Shown here: piece by piece, positions 1-5,557 of the stretch
Position numbering within the stretch: position 1 is the stretch's first letter
How the letters are laid out: each line of letters starts with the position of its first letter
NCBI GenBank assembly: GCA_049975325.1
Contig: JBNGDW010000051.1
Location: 1 to 11,979 of the forward strand
Origin: JBNGDW01 sp049975325
Lineage (GTDB): Bacteria > Cloacimonadota > Cloacimonadia > JGIOTU-2 > JBNGDW01
Reading direction: 5' to 3'
Length of the DNA: 11,979 nt
The notes under the pieces: model-generated
The model's database searches: none
What the model was told of the DNA's origin: nothing
What the model saw: only the letters and a program-made list of their open reading frames with translations
Program-made: the position numbers and the translations under genes

Positions 1-77
1 TAACGTTTTGCGGATAAAAGAAGTTGCCGAAGGCAATTTGGAGAAATCTCTGATTTCCCTTTTATCCGCTGTTATAT
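1..77 (-). repeat. Structured repeat element 1 (attC-like, downstream of dfx)
   Basis: Seen: an outer 11-bp perfect stem (GCGGATAAAAG at 10-20 pairs with CTTTTATCCGC at 59-69) encloses two small hairpins (TTGCC/GGCAA at 24-28/32-36 and GAAATC/GATTTC at 43-48/52-57). The outer ends are TAAC at the window edge and GTTATAT at 71-77. Element 2 has the same layout with different stem sequences. On the minus strand it lies 59 bp after the desulfoferrodoxin stop, and a GGTTGC-GAA-GCAACC hairpin (92-106) fills the gap. Inference: an integron attC-like recombination site or a member of a dispersed structured repeat family. The window begins inside the element, so its outer end is cut off. Confidence 0.6.
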
Positions 78-136
78 GACCCGAAGGGCAAGGTTGCGAA
101 GCAACCGCAGAGTCGTTGACGAAGGGCACCATAAAT

Positions 137-511
137 TTATGATTTCCACAAGCCATGAAGATTACAGTATTCTCTCGCCTCAATCGTTTCCGCTTCTATT
201 TCAAAATCTGCTTCTGGTTTGTCACCTGGTTTTAAGAACTTTCTATAAGATTTTCCATCGGCGATTATCTCTATCCATTCAATGTAGTGTTTTTCTTCCA
301 TTGGATGTGACACAGAACCAATTTTTACTCTTACCCCAGTTTCAGTTTTCTCAATCACAGGAACATGCTTTTCTTTTCCAATATCTTCTGTTTTCTCTTT
401 AAGCAATTCCATCGGCTGTCCACAGCAGACGAGTTGCCCTGCGCCAGTATGCAGAACCTCAACTATGTTGCCACAAACATTGCATTTGTAAATTTGTTTT
501 TGAACAGTCAT
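137..511 (-). CDS. dfx: Desulfoferrodoxin (class II superoxide reductase, two iron centres)
   Basis: Reduces superoxide to hydrogen peroxide in the cytoplasm without releasing oxygen, usually with rubredoxin-type electron donors. The 124 aa are the normal length for a two-domain desulfoferrodoxin. The N-terminal desulforedoxin-like domain has C10-x2-C13 and C29-C30 for the Fe(Cys)4 centre. The catalytic Fe(His)4Cys ligands are H49, H69, H75, C116 and H119, with the conserved E47-K48 pair next to H49. A strong GAGGAGG ribosome site precedes the ATG, and that leader is identical to the one before the second rubrerythrin. It lies 21 bp after rubrerythrin copy 2 and is the last gene of the rbr-rbr-dfx unit. 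The pairing is logical, since rubrerythrin removes the peroxide made here. Assignment is firm because all metal ligands are present. Confidence 0.96.
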   Translation of the reverse strand: MTVQKQIYKCNVCGNIVEVLHTGAGQLVCCGQPMELLKEKTEDIGKEKHVPVIEKTETGVRVKIGSVSHPMEEKHYIEWIEIIADGKSYRKFLKPGDKPEADFEIEAETIEAREYCNLHGLWKS

Positions 512-532
512 ATTTTTTACCTCCTCAAATTT

Positions 533-1117
533 TTAATATTCCTCACATTTAATCTGATAGAAGCTTCTTTCGTGGTCGCAAGATGGGCATCTTTCGGGTG
601 GTTGTTTTCCAAAATGAACATAACCACATTCGCGGCAAACCCACCAGACCTCTTTTTCTTTTTTGAATACTGTTCCTGCTTCTACTTCTTTCAAAAGTTT
701 CTTATATCTTTCTTCATGATGCTCTTCCGCTTTGGCAATTGCTTTTAGCCTTTTGGCAATCTCAGGAAAACCTTCTTCTTCAGCAACATTAGCAAACTCT
801 GGATACATTTTTGTGTATTCATAATTTTCTCCAGCAATTGCTGCTTTTAGATTATCAGCTGTTGTGCAAAGTATTGTTGGTGCTACCGCCTCAACCTTAA
901 TTTCGTCAAAGTTTTCATTGCTTTTCTTTTTCAATTCGTTAATTAACTTAAACAACCAACTTGCATGTTCCTTCTCGTTTTCTGCTGTAATAAGAAAAAT
1001 CTCGGCTATTTGTTCAAACCCCTCTCTTCTAGCAATTTTGGAATAGAAAGTGTATCTATTCCTTGCCTGGCTTTCACCGATAAATGCTTTAGTTAGATTT
1101 TTGATTGTGTCTTTCAT
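533..1117 (-). CDS. rbr: Rubrerythrin, copy 2
   Basis: Non-haem diiron peroxidase that reduces hydrogen peroxide to water in anaerobes. The 194-aa protein starts with a ferritin-like four-helix domain carrying the expected diiron residues: E15 (GESQARNRY), E48 and H51 (ENEKEH), E97/E100 (GENYEYT), and E131/E132 with H133/H134 (AEEHHEERY). A C-terminal rubredoxin domain has C161-x2-C164 and C177-x2-C180. The protein is identical to copy 1. A GAGGAGG ribosome site lies upstream of the ATG, within the 21-bp gap after copy 1. It is co-directional with dfx and almost certainly in the same transcript. Confidence 0.96.
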   Translation of the reverse strand: MKDTIKNLTKAFIGESQARNRYTFYSKIARREGFEQIAEIFLITAENEKEHASWLFKLINELKKKSNENFDEIKVEAVAPTILCTTADNLKAAIAGENYEYTKMYPEFANVAEEEGFPEIAKRLKAIAKAEEHHEERYKKLLKEVEAGTVFKKEKEVWWVCRECGYVHFGKQPPERCPSCDHERSFYQIKCEEY

Positions 1118-1138
1118 ATTTTTTACCTCCTCAAATTT

Positions 1139-1723
1139 TTAATATTCCTCACATTTAATCTGATAGAAGCTTCTTTCGTGGTCGCAAGATGGGCATCTTT
1201 CGGGTGGTTGTTTTCCAAAATGAACATAACCACATTCGCGGCAAACCCACCAGACCTCTTTTTCTTTTTTGAATACTGTTCCTGCTTCTACTTCTTTCAA
1301 AAGTTTCTTATATCTTTCTTCATGATGCTCTTCCGCTTTGGCAATTGCTTTTAGCCTTTTGGCAATCTCAGGAAAACCTTCTTCTTCAGCAACATTAGCA
1401 AACTCTGGATACATTTTTGTGTATTCATAATTTTCTCCAGCAATTGCTGCTTTTAGATTATCAGCTGTTGTGCAAAGTATTGTTGGTGCTACCGCCTCAA
1501 CCTTAATTTCGTCAAAGTTTTCATTGCTTTTCTTTTTCAATTCGTTAATTAACTTAAACAACCAACTTGCATGTTCCTTCTCGTTTTCTGCTGTAATAAG
1601 AAAAATCTCGGCTATTTGTTCAAACCCCTCTCTTCTAGCAATTTTGGAATAGAAAGTGTATCTATTCCTTGCCTGGCTTTCACCGATAAATGCTTTAGTT
1701 AGATTTTTGATTGTGTCTTTCAT
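1139..1723 (-). CDS. rbr: Rubrerythrin, copy 1 (first gene of the unit)
   Basis: Same 194-aa diiron peroxidase as copy 2, with the ferritin-like domain (E15, E48/H51, E97/E100, E131-H134 region) followed by the rubredoxin domain (C161, C164, C177, C180). I place the start at the ATG at 1723, because the GGAGG ribosome site (ATTGGAGGTAAAAACT) lies directly before it. A TTG in frame at 1738 would put that site inside the coding region, and the copy-2 protein begins at the equivalent ATG. The gene follows a sigma70-like promoter (1768-1795) and structured element 2. It heads a peroxide/superoxide defence operon with copy 2 and dfx. Confidence 0.96.
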   Translation of the reverse strand: MKDTIKNLTKAFIGESQARNRYTFYSKIARREGFEQIAEIFLITAENEKEHASWLFKLINELKKKSNENFDEIKVEAVAPTILCTTADNLKAAIAGENYEYTKMYPEFANVAEEEGFPEIAKRLKAIAKAEEHHEERYKKLLKEVEAGTVFKKEKEVWWVCRECGYVHFGKQPPERCPSCDHERSFYQIKCEEY

Positions 1724-1767
1724 AGTTTTTACCTCCAATTATTGATTTATAGATTCGACCTTTTTAA

Positions 1768-1795
1768 ATTTTATCATCTTGACGCCAGAAGTCAA
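1768..1795 (-). promoter_or_regulatory. Sigma70-like promoter for rbr-rbr-dfx
   Basis: On the minus strand TTGACT (1795-1790) is followed after 16 bp by TAAAAT (1773-1768), about 45 bp before the rubrerythrin start. It lies just inside the CGTTATAT boundary of element 2, so the gene unit seems to carry its own promoter. Assigned by motif only. Confidence 0.5.
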
Positions 1796-1802
1796 TGATT
1801 TC

Positions 1803-1905
1803 ATATAACGTCGCGATTAAGAGAAGTTCGGTTTTGAGGCAACCCACAAAACCGAATTTGGGGAAATTTTCTGCAAGAAAATTTACCTCTTAATCGCTGT
1901 TATAT
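1803..1905 (-). repeat. Structured repeat element 2 (attC-like)
   Basis: Seen: outer ends ATATAAC (1803-1809) and GTTATAT (1899-1905) are perfect inverted repeats. Inside is an 11-bp perfect stem (GCGATTAAGAG 1813-1823 with CTCTTAATCGC 1887-1897). Within that are two hairpins: TTCGGTTTTG/CAAAACCGAA (1827-1836/1847-1856) and AAATTTTCT/AGAAAATTT (1864-1872/1876-1884). Compared with element 1 the stem length, the single T between stem and GTTATAT, and the AAGTT...AATTTG frame around the first hairpin are kept, while stem sequences differ with compensating changes. It follows the 58-aa gene on the minus strand. Inference: attC-like site or dispersed structured element. Confidence 0.65.
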
Positions 1906-1938
1906 TCTCCAAAGGACGAGGAATAGTCTGCAAGACGG

Positions 1939-1957
1939 TTTTTTGCGAAGCAAAAAA
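1939..1957. repeat. Perfect A/T-rich hairpin beside element 2
   Basis: TTTTTTGC (1939-1946) and GCAAAAAA (1950-1957) flank a GAA loop. The same design, GGTTGC-GAA-GCAACC, occurs at 92-106 beside element 1, again between the gene end and the element. The shared GC-GAA-GC core with different arms suggests a conserved structural part of the repeat unit. It could also act as a transcription terminator on the minus strand, though no T-run follows it. Confidence 0.45.
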
Positions 1958-1968
1958 ATTCCGAAGAG

Positions 1969-2217
1969 TTTTATTTTTGCCCCGTTTATTTTTTAGAATA
2001 AATTATGTATTCAACGATTAATGTAAACAACGGAAACAAAATACTCAAAACAATAGAAGTATCCTTTCCAATATTAGTTATTCCTAAAATGAAGAATAGA
2101 ATTAATCCTAAGGTGATTGCTTGCAAGATTCCAAAAATGTAAAAGATGTTTTTATTTTGCATAATGTTAGATTAATTTGTTAGGTATATAAAACTTTTGT
2201 TAGGGGCAAAAATAAAA
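1969..2217. repeat. 15-bp perfect inverted repeat flanking the 58-aa gene
   Basis: TTTTATTTTTGCCCC at 1969-1983 is the exact reverse complement of GGGGCAAAAATAAAA at 2203-2217. The arms enclose the small membrane-protein gene: the inner copy abuts its stop codon (2 bp away) and the outer copy lies about 40 bp before its start. Such an exact long-range pair is unlikely by chance, though both arms are low complexity. It could be terminal repeats of a tiny non-autonomous element, or part of the cassette structure. Confidence 0.6.
1986..2162 (-). CDS. Small two-helix membrane protein (58 aa), unknown function
   Basis: I do not recognise the family. The 58-aa product begins MQNKNIFYIFG and ends IIYSKK. 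It has two hydrophobic stretches, roughly residues 6-28 and 36-55, separated by a short polar turn (TNIGKDTS), so it is likely an integral membrane hairpin protein. There is no clear Shine-Dalgarno before the ATG, unlike the rubrerythrin and desulfoferrodoxin genes nearby. The upstream region is AT-rich and contains two copies of TTTGTTAGG (plus strand, 2176 and 2196) 20 bp apart. The gene sits alone between elements 3 and 2 and between the arms of a 15-bp inverted repeat, as expected for a small cargo gene of a cassette. Confidence 0.55.
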   Translation of the reverse strand: MQNKNIFYIFGILQAITLGLILFFILGITNIGKDTSIVLSILFPLFTLIVEYIIYSKK

Positions 2218-2221
2218 TTGA

Positions 2222-2296
2222 ATATAACGTAAAATAACCGAATTACTTCGTTTATACTCCCGAATCGGTATATTTTGCGAAGTAGTTCGTTTATGC
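2222..2296 (-). repeat. Divergent structured repeat element 3 (attC-like)
   Basis: Starts with ATATAAC (2222-2228), as element 2 does. It has a 12-bp stem with one G-T wobble (CGAATTACTTCG 2239-2250 with CGAAGTAGTTCG 2278-2289) and ends in the degenerate GTTTATGC (2289-2296) instead of GTTATAT. A small internal ATAC...GTAT hairpin replaces the two hairpins of elements 1 and 2. It lies 18 bp after the stop of the 60-aa gene on the minus strand. I consider it a third, diverged site of the same kind, with less certainty than for the other two. Confidence 0.4.
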
Positions 2297-2314
2297 ACGA
2301 CTCTAGGTGAAGCG

Positions 2315-2497
2315 CTATTGAATAGATTCATGTTGATATCTCCAATTTCTTGAAAAAAGAGCTTTGATTTCTTCTGAACTAAACCCTAATTCTGTCAACA
2401 AACATATTTCCAACAACATTCTCACTCTTTGGCTGAGACGATAGAGGTCTTCTCCACTGGCAGCATGTTCTTTTAGCTCCTTGTCATGATGTTTCAT
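2315..2497 (-). CDS. Hypothetical 60-aa protein
   Basis: Not recognised. The product is soluble and charged, with a His/Lys/Glu-rich N-terminus (MKHHDKELKEH) and then a predicted helical middle (LYRLSQRVRMLLEICLLTEL). A segment FSSEEIKALFSRNWRYQ follows, reminiscent of a short helical or helix-turn-helix-like unit but too short to assign. A plausible AAAGGTGA ribosome site precedes the ATG. It lies 52 bp downstream of glnA on the same strand, with a GTTATAT boundary next to the glnA stop and structured element 3 after its own stop. It may be a cassette cargo gene rather than a true partner of glnA. Confidence 0.55.
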   Translation of the reverse strand: MKHHDKELKEHAASGEDLYRLSQRVRMLLEICLLTELGFSSEEIKALFSRNWRYQHESIQ

Positions 2498-2541
2498 ATC
2501 ATTTCACCTTTGAAGGTTTTTTCAGAGGCGGGCGGAATGTC

Positions 2542-2548
2542 ATATAAC
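2542..2548 (-). other. Isolated GTTATAT boundary next to the glnA stop
   Basis: On the minus strand GTTATAT(GAC) starts 2 bp after the glnA stop codon. The same heptamer ends elements 2 and 3 (CGTTATAT), and the plus-strand copy at 71-77 of element 1 is also followed by GAC. In a cassette model this would be the upstream edge of the first cassette. A 7-mer alone is weak; its position in register with the other boundaries is what makes it notable. Confidence 0.3.
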
Positions 2549-2549
2549 T

Positions 2550-3884
2550 TTAGTATCTTTCCAGATATTTATCTATCTCCCAATTTGTTACCTGGATATG
2601 ATATTCTTCCCATTCTTTAGTTTTTATTTCTACATATTTTTCATAGGTATGTGAGCCTAATCCATTCTGGATGACTGGGTCAGATTTTAGATATTCTAAT
2701 GCTTCCCACAAGGAATGTGGCAATGTATCAATATTTGATTTACGCAGCTGAGTTTCGTCAAAGTTGTAAATATCCTCTTCGATTGGTGCAGGGGGTTGAA
2801 GTTTTCTTTTAATCCCATCAAGTCCAGCTTTTAGCATAATAGCGAATGCTAAATAGAGATTACAGCTCGGGTCAGGCGATCGCAGTTCAATTCTTGTAGA
2901 TTGTTCTTTTCCTTTTGAATATTGTGGTACTCGAATTAGGGCGGAGCGATTAATTCGTGCCCAGCTAATATATACAGGTGCTTCATAGCCTGATACAAGC
3001 CGCTTGTAGGAGTTTACAGTTGGCGACAATATGGCAGACATCGCCTTTATATGGTCGAGTTGACCAGCGATAAAATTGTATGCGATGGGCGACAGTTGAT
3101 ATTTATCATTAGGATTGTAAAAGGCATTTTTCTGTGAGGAGATATCAAATAGGCTTTGGTGCACATGCATTCCAGAGCCATTGACTCCCATCATAGGTTT
3201 TGGCATAAATGTTGCATGAAGATCGTAAGATTGAGCAATCGCTTTTAGCACGAAGCGCAAAGTAGTCCCATTATCTGCTGTCTTTAATGCATTATCATAG
3301 TGAAAGTCAATCTCATGCTGTCCATGCGCTACTTCATGGTGCGAGGTTTCTACCTCAATACCGAATTCAGCCAAGGCGAGCACCATATTTTCTCTAATCT
3401 TATACGCCTGGTCCATAGATAAATCAAAATAGCCAGCATTATCATGTGGTAAAGGAAGTAATTTCCCGTTTTCTTTTTTGAAAAGGAAAAATTCCATCTC
3501 AGGACCTATTTTATACTCAAATCCCATATCCTCTGCTTCTTTAATAATTTTTTTCAGAATATACCTGGGATCTCCTTCAAAGGGTTTACCGTCCGGTGTG
3601 TAGATATTGCATATAAATCTTGCGGTTTTCCCATTGTCCGAGCCGAGCCAAGGGATGATTGAATAGGTTGTAATATCTGGTCTTAGGAGCATATCGCTTT
3701 CCTGAATTCGGGCAAAGCCTTCCACTGAGGAGCCATCAAACCATACACCGTAGTGGAGAGCATCAGCAAGATGGTGCGCAGAGATTGTTAGGCTTTTTAC
3801 GATTCCGAACAAATCCGTAAATTGGAGCAAAATAAACCTAATCTTGTCTTTTTGAACCTGCTCTAATATTTTTTTATTATCCAT
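2550..3884 (-). CDS. glnA: Glutamine synthetase type I (GSI-alpha)
   Basis: Makes glutamine from glutamate, ammonia and ATP in the cytoplasm; a dodecameric enzyme. At 444 aa it matches the shorter GSI-alpha class (Bacillus/Thermotoga type). Seen: the N-terminal beta-grasp domain with WFDGSSVEGF (48-57), the metal-binding GPEMEFFLF, the HHEVAHGQHEID stretch, the nucleotide-site KPMMGVNGSGMHVHQS, NRSALIRVP, and RIELRSPDPSCN. The Tyr adenylylation motif of GSI-beta enzymes (NLYDLPPEE type) is absent, so adenylylation is unlikely. Arg59 in FARIQESDM is probably the counterpart of the feedback-inhibition Arg of B. subtilis GlnA. AAGGGGAA gives a good ribosome site. It lies 42 bp after the M50 peptidase and is probably cotranscribed with it; no GlnR/TnrA-type gene is present in the window. 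Confidence 0.97.
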   Translation of the reverse strand: MDNKKILEQVQKDKIRFILLQFTDLFGIVKSLTISAHHLADALHYGVWFDGSSVEGFARIQESDMLLRPDITTYSIIPWLGSDNGKTARFICNIYTPDGKPFEGDPRYILKKIIKEAEDMGFEYKIGPEMEFFLFKKENGKLLPLPHDNAGYFDLSMDQAYKIRENMVLALAEFGIEVETSHHEVAHGQHEIDFHYDNALKTADNGTTLRFVLKAIAQSYDLHATFMPKPMMGVNGSGMHVHQSLFDISSQKNAFYNPNDKYQLSPIAYNFIAGQLDHIKAMSAILSPTVNSYKRLVSGYEAPVYISWARINRSALIRVPQYSKGKEQSTRIELRSPDPSCNLYLAFAIMLKAGLDGIKRKLQPPAPIEEDIYNFDETQLRKSNIDTLPHSLWEALEYLKSDPVIQNGLGSHTYEKYVEIKTKEWEEYHIQVTNWEIDKYLERY

Positions 3885-3926
3885 CTTTTTCCCCTTTACT
3901 TTACCATACTTACTTCACCGACCGAA

Positions 3927-4562
3927 TTATAATACCTTTATGCCTGTAAGGAGTTCCATAAAAAAATTTAATGGAGGTAATATTACATTTCCAATAATAT
4001 TAAATCCAAGAAGCGAGCCAATAACAATTATCAGGATGAGTAGCATTCCACCTCGTGCCTCAAATTGCTGGTAACGAAAGTAAAGTCTGTCTGGCAGCAA
4101 CGCACCGAAAATTTTGGAGCCATCAAGAGGTGGTATTGGGAGAAGATTAAATAGGCCCAGAGCTATATTTATGAAGATAAAAAAGTATAACATCAGCAAA
4201 AAAGGGCTTCTTTGCAGAGTATACGCGTTTGGGTTAAACAGATTAAAGATAAGGCTGAATACAATCGCGCTTGCAAAATTGGCTCCTGGGCCAGCAAGGG
4301 AGACGAGTGCAGTATCTCGTTTTATGTCATTGAAGTTATATGGATTGATTGGCACAGGTCGTGCCCAGCCTATGTGCGCTATAAAAAGCATTATAGTGCC
4401 GAGTGGATCAAGATGTTTAAGGGGATTGAGTGTTAATCTGCCTGCCATCTTGGCAGTATCATCACCTAGCCTGTAGGCTGCATATCCATGTAAAAATTCA
4501 TGGATAGTAATTGCAAAAAGGATTGGGATTATCTTTATAAATATAAGCGCTAAAAAGTTCAT
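3927..4562 (-). CDS. Site-2-protease-like M50 family membrane metallopeptidase
   Basis: Intramembrane zinc protease of the short, soluble-domain-free M50B type found in many bacteria. Seen: HEFLH (zinc ligands of the HExxH motif) in the first transmembrane segment, a GRLTLNPLKHLDPLG loop, an AGPGANF motif, several hydrophobic helices, and NLLPIPPLDGSK, whose Asp is the third zinc ligand. The substrate cannot be inferred. I choose the ATG at 4562 (211 aa) over a TTG at 4583, because the promoter -10 TATATT lies between the two and the TTG would be untranscribed. No ribosome site precedes the ATG, which fits a leaderless start. It is followed after 42 bp by glnA. Confidence 0.88.
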   Translation of the reverse strand: MNFLALIFIKIIPILFAITIHEFLHGYAAYRLGDDTAKMAGRLTLNPLKHLDPLGTIMLFIAHIGWARPVPINPYNFNDIKRDTALVSLAGPGANFASAIVFSLIFNLFNPNAYTLQRSPFLLMLYFFIFINIALGLFNLLPIPPLDGSKIFGALLPDRLYFRYQQFEARGGMLLILIIVIGSLLGFNIIGNVILPPLNFFMELLTGIKVL

Positions 4563-4568
4563 AACAAA

Positions 4569-4597
4569 AATATATTTTCTCAATTATAAAATGTCAA
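4569..4597 (-). promoter_or_regulatory. Near-consensus sigma70 promoter, likely leaderless
   Basis: On the minus strand TTGACA (4597-4592), a 17-bp spacer and TATATT (4574-4569) form an almost perfect promoter. Only 6 bp separate the -10 box from the ATG of the M50 peptidase, so transcription should begin at or next to the start codon. Confidence 0.65.
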
Positions 4598-4631
4598 CTT
4601 TACTAGGTTCCTAAAAAAATTTATTCTTTAC

Positions 4632-4659
4632 TTGACAATTATATTGGCAGGTTTACATT
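4632..4659 (+). promoter_or_regulatory. Sigma70-like promoter of the DUF134/orange-protein cluster
   Basis: TTGACA (4632-4637), 16 bp, then TACATT (4654-4659), about 30 bp before the DUF134 start. It is divergent from the M50-glnA promoter in the same intergenic stretch. The -10 box overlaps the left arm of the palindrome at 4656-4679. Confidence 0.6.
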
Positions 4660-4679
4660 ATGAACATAAGTTCATAATG
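4656..4679. promoter_or_regulatory. Perfect 10-4-10 palindrome, probable operator
   Basis: Arms CATTATGAAC (4656-4665) and GTTCATAATG (4670-4679) are exact reverse complements around ATAA. The site covers the end of the -10 box and the expected transcription start, the usual place for a repressor. The TGAAC...GTTCA core resembles ArsR/SmtB-type metal-sensor operators, but no ArsR gene is visible in the window. The nearest candidate regulator is the DUF134 protein just downstream, which would make this autoregulation (inference). Confidence 0.65.
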
Positions 4680-4689
4680 TGGAATATAG

Positions 4690-5145
4690 ATGTCACGTCC
4701 AAGAAAGATCAGAAGCGTAAGTAAGCCACCTGTGTATAGCAGGTTCAAGCCTATTGGGGTTCCTGCACGTTTACTGCAAGTAGTTGAGCTTTCAGTAGAT
4801 GAATATGAAGCCCTTCGCCTTGCTGATTACGAAGGACTTGAGCACGAAGTTGCTGCTAAGAATATGGGAATCTCCCGTCCAACTTTTACTCGTTTGATTG
4901 ATCAGGCAAGAAAAAAAATTGCTTTAGGAATCGTAGAAGGAAAGGAGATATCTATTGGAGGCGGAGATTTCCAATTCATAAAGCATATCGTTCGTTGTAG
5001 GCACTGTGGAGCTTTGTATGATTATGCCGATATCCCTCCTGAGAAATGCCCTGAGTGTAATGGGTTGGAGCTTGAGAATCTCAATCAATATTACCTGAGA
5101 GGGCGACATGGACACGGTCGAGGACGATTTGGTCATGGCAGATAA
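4690..5145 (+). CDS. DUF134 (UPF0251) predicted DNA-binding protein
   Basis: Probable transcriptional regulator of this cluster. The 151 aa begin with the family signature MSRPRKIR, followed by a helix-turn-helix similar to sigma region 4 (about residues 35-85: LSVDEYEALRLADYEGL, then AAKNMGISRPTFTRLI). A zinc-ribbon-like C103-x2-C106 and C120-x2-C123 comes next. The C-terminal tail (about 137-151) is a Gly/His/Arg-rich GRHGHGRGRFGHGR, which could bind metal. Genes of this family commonly sit beside NifX-like and DUF5320 genes in anaerobes, as here. The upstream promoter overlapped by a palindrome suggests autoregulation. The ribosome site is weak (GTGGAA). The ligand is unknown; metal or redox sensing is inference. 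Confidence 0.9.
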   Translation: MSRPRKIRSVSKPPVYSRFKPIGVPARLLQVVELSVDEYEALRLADYEGLEHEVAAKNMGISRPTFTRLIDQARKKIALGIVEGKEISIGGGDFQFIKHIVRCRHCGALYDYADIPPEKCPECNGLELENLNQYYLRGRHGHGRGRFGHGR

Positions 5146-5184
5146 ATATATTATTAAATCAATTACATTGGAAGGAGGCATACT

Positions 5185-5541
5185 ATGCCACGAGGAGATA
5201 GAACAGGTCCTATGGGATTAGGACCAATGACAGGAAGAGCTGCCGGCTTCTGTGCGGGTTATGGTGTACCTGGCTACATGAATCCGGTAGGCGGAAGTGG
5301 TTACTTTGGCCGAGGCTTCGGTCGCGGATGGGGACTTGGCTACGGTCGCGGCTTTGGATTTGGAAGAGGATATGGTAGAGGCTTTGTGCCTGCCTATCCT
5401 GGTTATTATCCATCCTATCCGCCATCTGGCACAACAGAAAATGAGAAGGAGTATCTTGAGAGAGAACTGAATAAGCTGAAAGAAGATATGAAGAACATCG
5501 AAGCCCGGCTCAAGGAAATTAAAGGAGCAGAGGAAAAGTAA
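5185..5541 (+). CDS. DUF5320-type Gly/Arg-rich protein with C-terminal coiled coil
   Basis: Family of unknown function. The 118 aa begin with the hallmark MPRGDRTGPMGLGPMTGR and FCAGYGVPGYMNP (one Cys at 23). A low-complexity GRGFGRGWGLGYGRGFGFG region follows (about 40-67), then a Pro/Tyr-rich PAYPGYYPSYPP linker. Residues 83-118 form a charged helix with heptad character (EKEYLERELNKLKEDMKNIEARL), likely a coiled coil for self-association. A strong GGAAGGAGG ribosome site supports the start. It lies 39 bp after the DUF134 gene and precedes a hairpin at 5558-5613. The proteins usually accompany orange-protein/MinD clusters in anaerobes; their role is not known. Confidence 0.85.
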   Translation: MPRGDRTGPMGLGPMTGRAAGFCAGYGVPGYMNPVGGSGYFGRGFGRGWGLGYGRGFGFGRGYGRGFVPAYPGYYPSYPPSGTTENEKEYLERELNKLKEDMKNIEARLKEIKGAEEK

Positions 5542-5557
5542 CCTATTCAAAAAGTTA

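Larger units (their letters stand above)
508..1724. repeat. Tandem direct duplication of the rubrerythrin gene (about 611-bp units)
   Basis: Positions 508-1118 and 1114-1724 read as identical, with an offset of 606 bp. Each unit holds a whole rubrerythrin gene; unit 1 also begins with the 21-bp spacer and ribosome site that precede dfx, and unit 2 with the matching spacer that precedes rubrerythrin copy 2. The units share the junction TCATA. I compared them by eye and saw no difference, including at third codon positions, so the duplication is either very recent, kept identical by gene conversion, or an assembly artefact. Confidence 0.9.

Noticed and set aside
83..128. CRISPR-like repeat (GAAGGGCA at 83 and 121)
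   Set aside because: Only two short copies, no regular spacers; better explained as part of the element-1 flank.
365..748. Plus-strand ORF of 127 aa opposite dfx and rubrerythrin
   Set aside because: It is Phe/Leu-rich antisense of genes with complete metal-ligand motifs and has no ribosome site; the same applies to the other long ORFs opposite real genes, such as 5218-5550 and 10395-10814 on the minus strand.
1724..1738. TTG start adding MEVKT to rubrerythrin copy 1
   Set aside because: Those codons contain the GGAGG ribosome site, and copy 2 starts at the equivalent of the later ATG.
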